From Isochrysis galbana (lineage: Eukaryota; Haptophyta; Isochrysidales; Isochrysidaceae), in the NCBI GenBank assembly GCA_018136815.1, contig CM030935.1, positions 6,232,935 through 6,296,934 on the forward strand: a DNA stretch of 64,000 bases, read 5' to 3'. A model generated the notes under the pieces. It was not told the DNA's origin. It worked only from the letters and a program-made list of their open reading frames with translations, and did no database searches. Both the position numbers and the translations under genes were made by a program. Shown in pieces: positions 63,337 through 64,000 of the stretch (its first letter is position 1; every line of letters begins with the position of its first letter).

Positions 63337-64000
63337 TGTCGCATTCATCCTAGATGATGCGATTTCCAGGCTCTTGTTTCCAGGTCCTTCGCCGTGCGGC
63401 CACACGGTGAAGCTCAGGTACATCTAGGTTGGTAGGGTTCGTCCCTAGCGATCTAGAATTCGAGTTCTCGTTTCGTTCCTTCTAGCCTGTCTGTCAGGTC
63501 TAGATTCCGGGTTTCCTCCTTTCGGGTAATCTTGACCCAAAGGAGCCAGGTCGCCTGTCACTCGCCGCGTGCTTGTCTCAGGCTCTCAGGTCACCTTGTG
63601 AAGGCTTGTTTAGCTTCTTGCAAGGCTTGTTGTTTCTTGTTGGGTTCCGGTTGGACCTGCTGACTTTCGTTGTTGTCCAGGCCTGTTCTTCGTAGGTTCT
63701 GCTTGGCCTGGTTAGGGTTTCGTTGAATCCCCGCGTTCGGCGTTCGTCTTGGCGTTCGGAAATTTCCTCTCACATTCCCTAGGTCCGCTACCCTTGGCTT
63801 GTAGGTCCTTGCTTCTTTCTTCTCGGTCAAGGTGTTTGGCGAGCAAGTCGGTTGCTCTATCCGCTCGAGATTTGAGGTTTAATTTGCTATCTCCCCTTGG
63901 AGATCGGTGTAGGTTCGCTTCCTAGGTGAGGGAATCTTTCCCCTTGATGCAAGTTACATGCAAGCCTTGGCCCCTTTGGTGTTTCTTCCCCTTGGTTGCT
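63337..64000 (+). repeat. Gypsy-2 3' LTR (truncated by window end)
   Basis: 664 bp identical by eye to 56097-56760 of the 5' LTR. Confidence 0.9.

Larger units (their letters stand above)
56097..64000 (+). mobile_element. Gypsy-2: recently inserted, internally deleted gypsy copy (3' LTR runs off the window)
   Basis: 5' LTR from 56097, gag 57276-59993, deleted pol 60233-62949, 3' LTR from 63337 to the window end. The 3' LTR matches the 5' LTR base for base over the 664 bp compared by eye, including odd positions that differ from Gypsy-1. Relative to Gypsy-1 about 4.7 kb is missing (equivalent of 28240-32940). The polypurine GGGGGG just before the 3' LTR (63331-63336) is a likely plus-strand primer. 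Confidence 0.9.

Noticed and set aside
1..64000. CRISPR arrays, bacterial operons, riboswitches or Shine-Dalgarno sites
   Set aside because: Introns, LTR and LINE retroelements and cilium genes show nuclear eukaryotic DNA. No regularly spaced direct repeats of CRISPR type were seen.
1..64000. tRNA or rRNA genes
   Set aside because: No convincing paired A-box/B-box or rRNA-like segment was found by eye. The GGTCGAACACGCC word at 12.47 kb is too weak alone. A tRNAscan run would settle it.

Overview
The window is nuclear DNA of a GC-rich eukaryote, most likely a flagellated alga. The evidence is GT-AG introns of about 80-300 bp in several genes, a cytosolic ribosomal protein uS12 (RPS23) gene, a cilium-specific DRC9/IQCG-like gene, and a Rieske oxygenase of the pheophorbide a oxygenase (PAO) family. 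That oxygenase carries a hydrophobic signal-like start followed by a transit-like segment, as expected for a complex (secondary) plastid. A haptophyte or another complex-plastid alga fits, but I cannot name the organism from sequence alone.

Layout. 0.2-5.2 kb: TPR protein (-), a small hypothetical (-) and an FAD-dependent GlpO/L-2-hydroxyglutarate-dehydrogenase-like enzyme (+). 5.4-9.3 kb: nested non-LTR (LINE) retroelements and a Ty1/copia relic. 9.9-12.1 kb: a YjjX-type inosine/xanthosine triphosphatase (-) divergent from a Sfi1-like tryptophan-repeat protein (+). 12.2-14.8 kb: decayed transposon debris. 14.8-15.7 kb: RPS23. 16.6-19.5 kb: a LINE reverse transcriptase (-). 20.2-23.2 kb: an ADP-ribosyltransferase plus leucine-rich-repeat protein (-). 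24.1-34.5 kb: a Ty3/gypsy element running into a 100-N assembly gap. 34.6-36.0 kb: an alpha/beta hydrolase with ubiquitin-interacting-like motifs. 36.5-38.3 kb: repeats. 38.4-38.7 kb: a small membrane protein. 40.6-42.8 kb: a RING protein. 43.0-44.0 kb: repeats. 44.6-46.3 kb: the PAO-like oxygenase. 47.5-50.3 kb: a RecQ helicase. 51.5-52.0 kb: a broken MGQYF-family gene. 52.2-53.0 kb: a gypsy relic. 53.5-54.8 kb: DRC9. 56.1-64.0 kb: a second, internally deleted copy of the same gypsy family.

The host genes are ordinary single-copy housekeeping, plastid, DNA-repair and cilium genes and do not form a pathway. The most interesting content is in the mobile elements. The long gypsy copy has gag and pol in one frame separated by a single TAG, which suggests stop-codon readthrough. 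Between that TAG and the aspartic protease it carries a domain closely resembling phage-type DNA cytosine methyltransferase-like proteins (PPC and ENP motifs intact). The second copy has lost that domain, the protease and half the reverse transcriptase in a ~4.7 kb deletion. Its LTRs are nevertheless identical over the 664 bp visible, so it moved recently, presumably in trans. The LINEs carry a short terminal hairpin at the 5' end just before the ORF1 start. One of them sits inside another's ORF1 with a perfect 16-bp target-site duplication. Many short dispersed repeats link the intergenic regions, and one ~105-bp repeat lies in the same sense orientation upstream of two unrelated genes.
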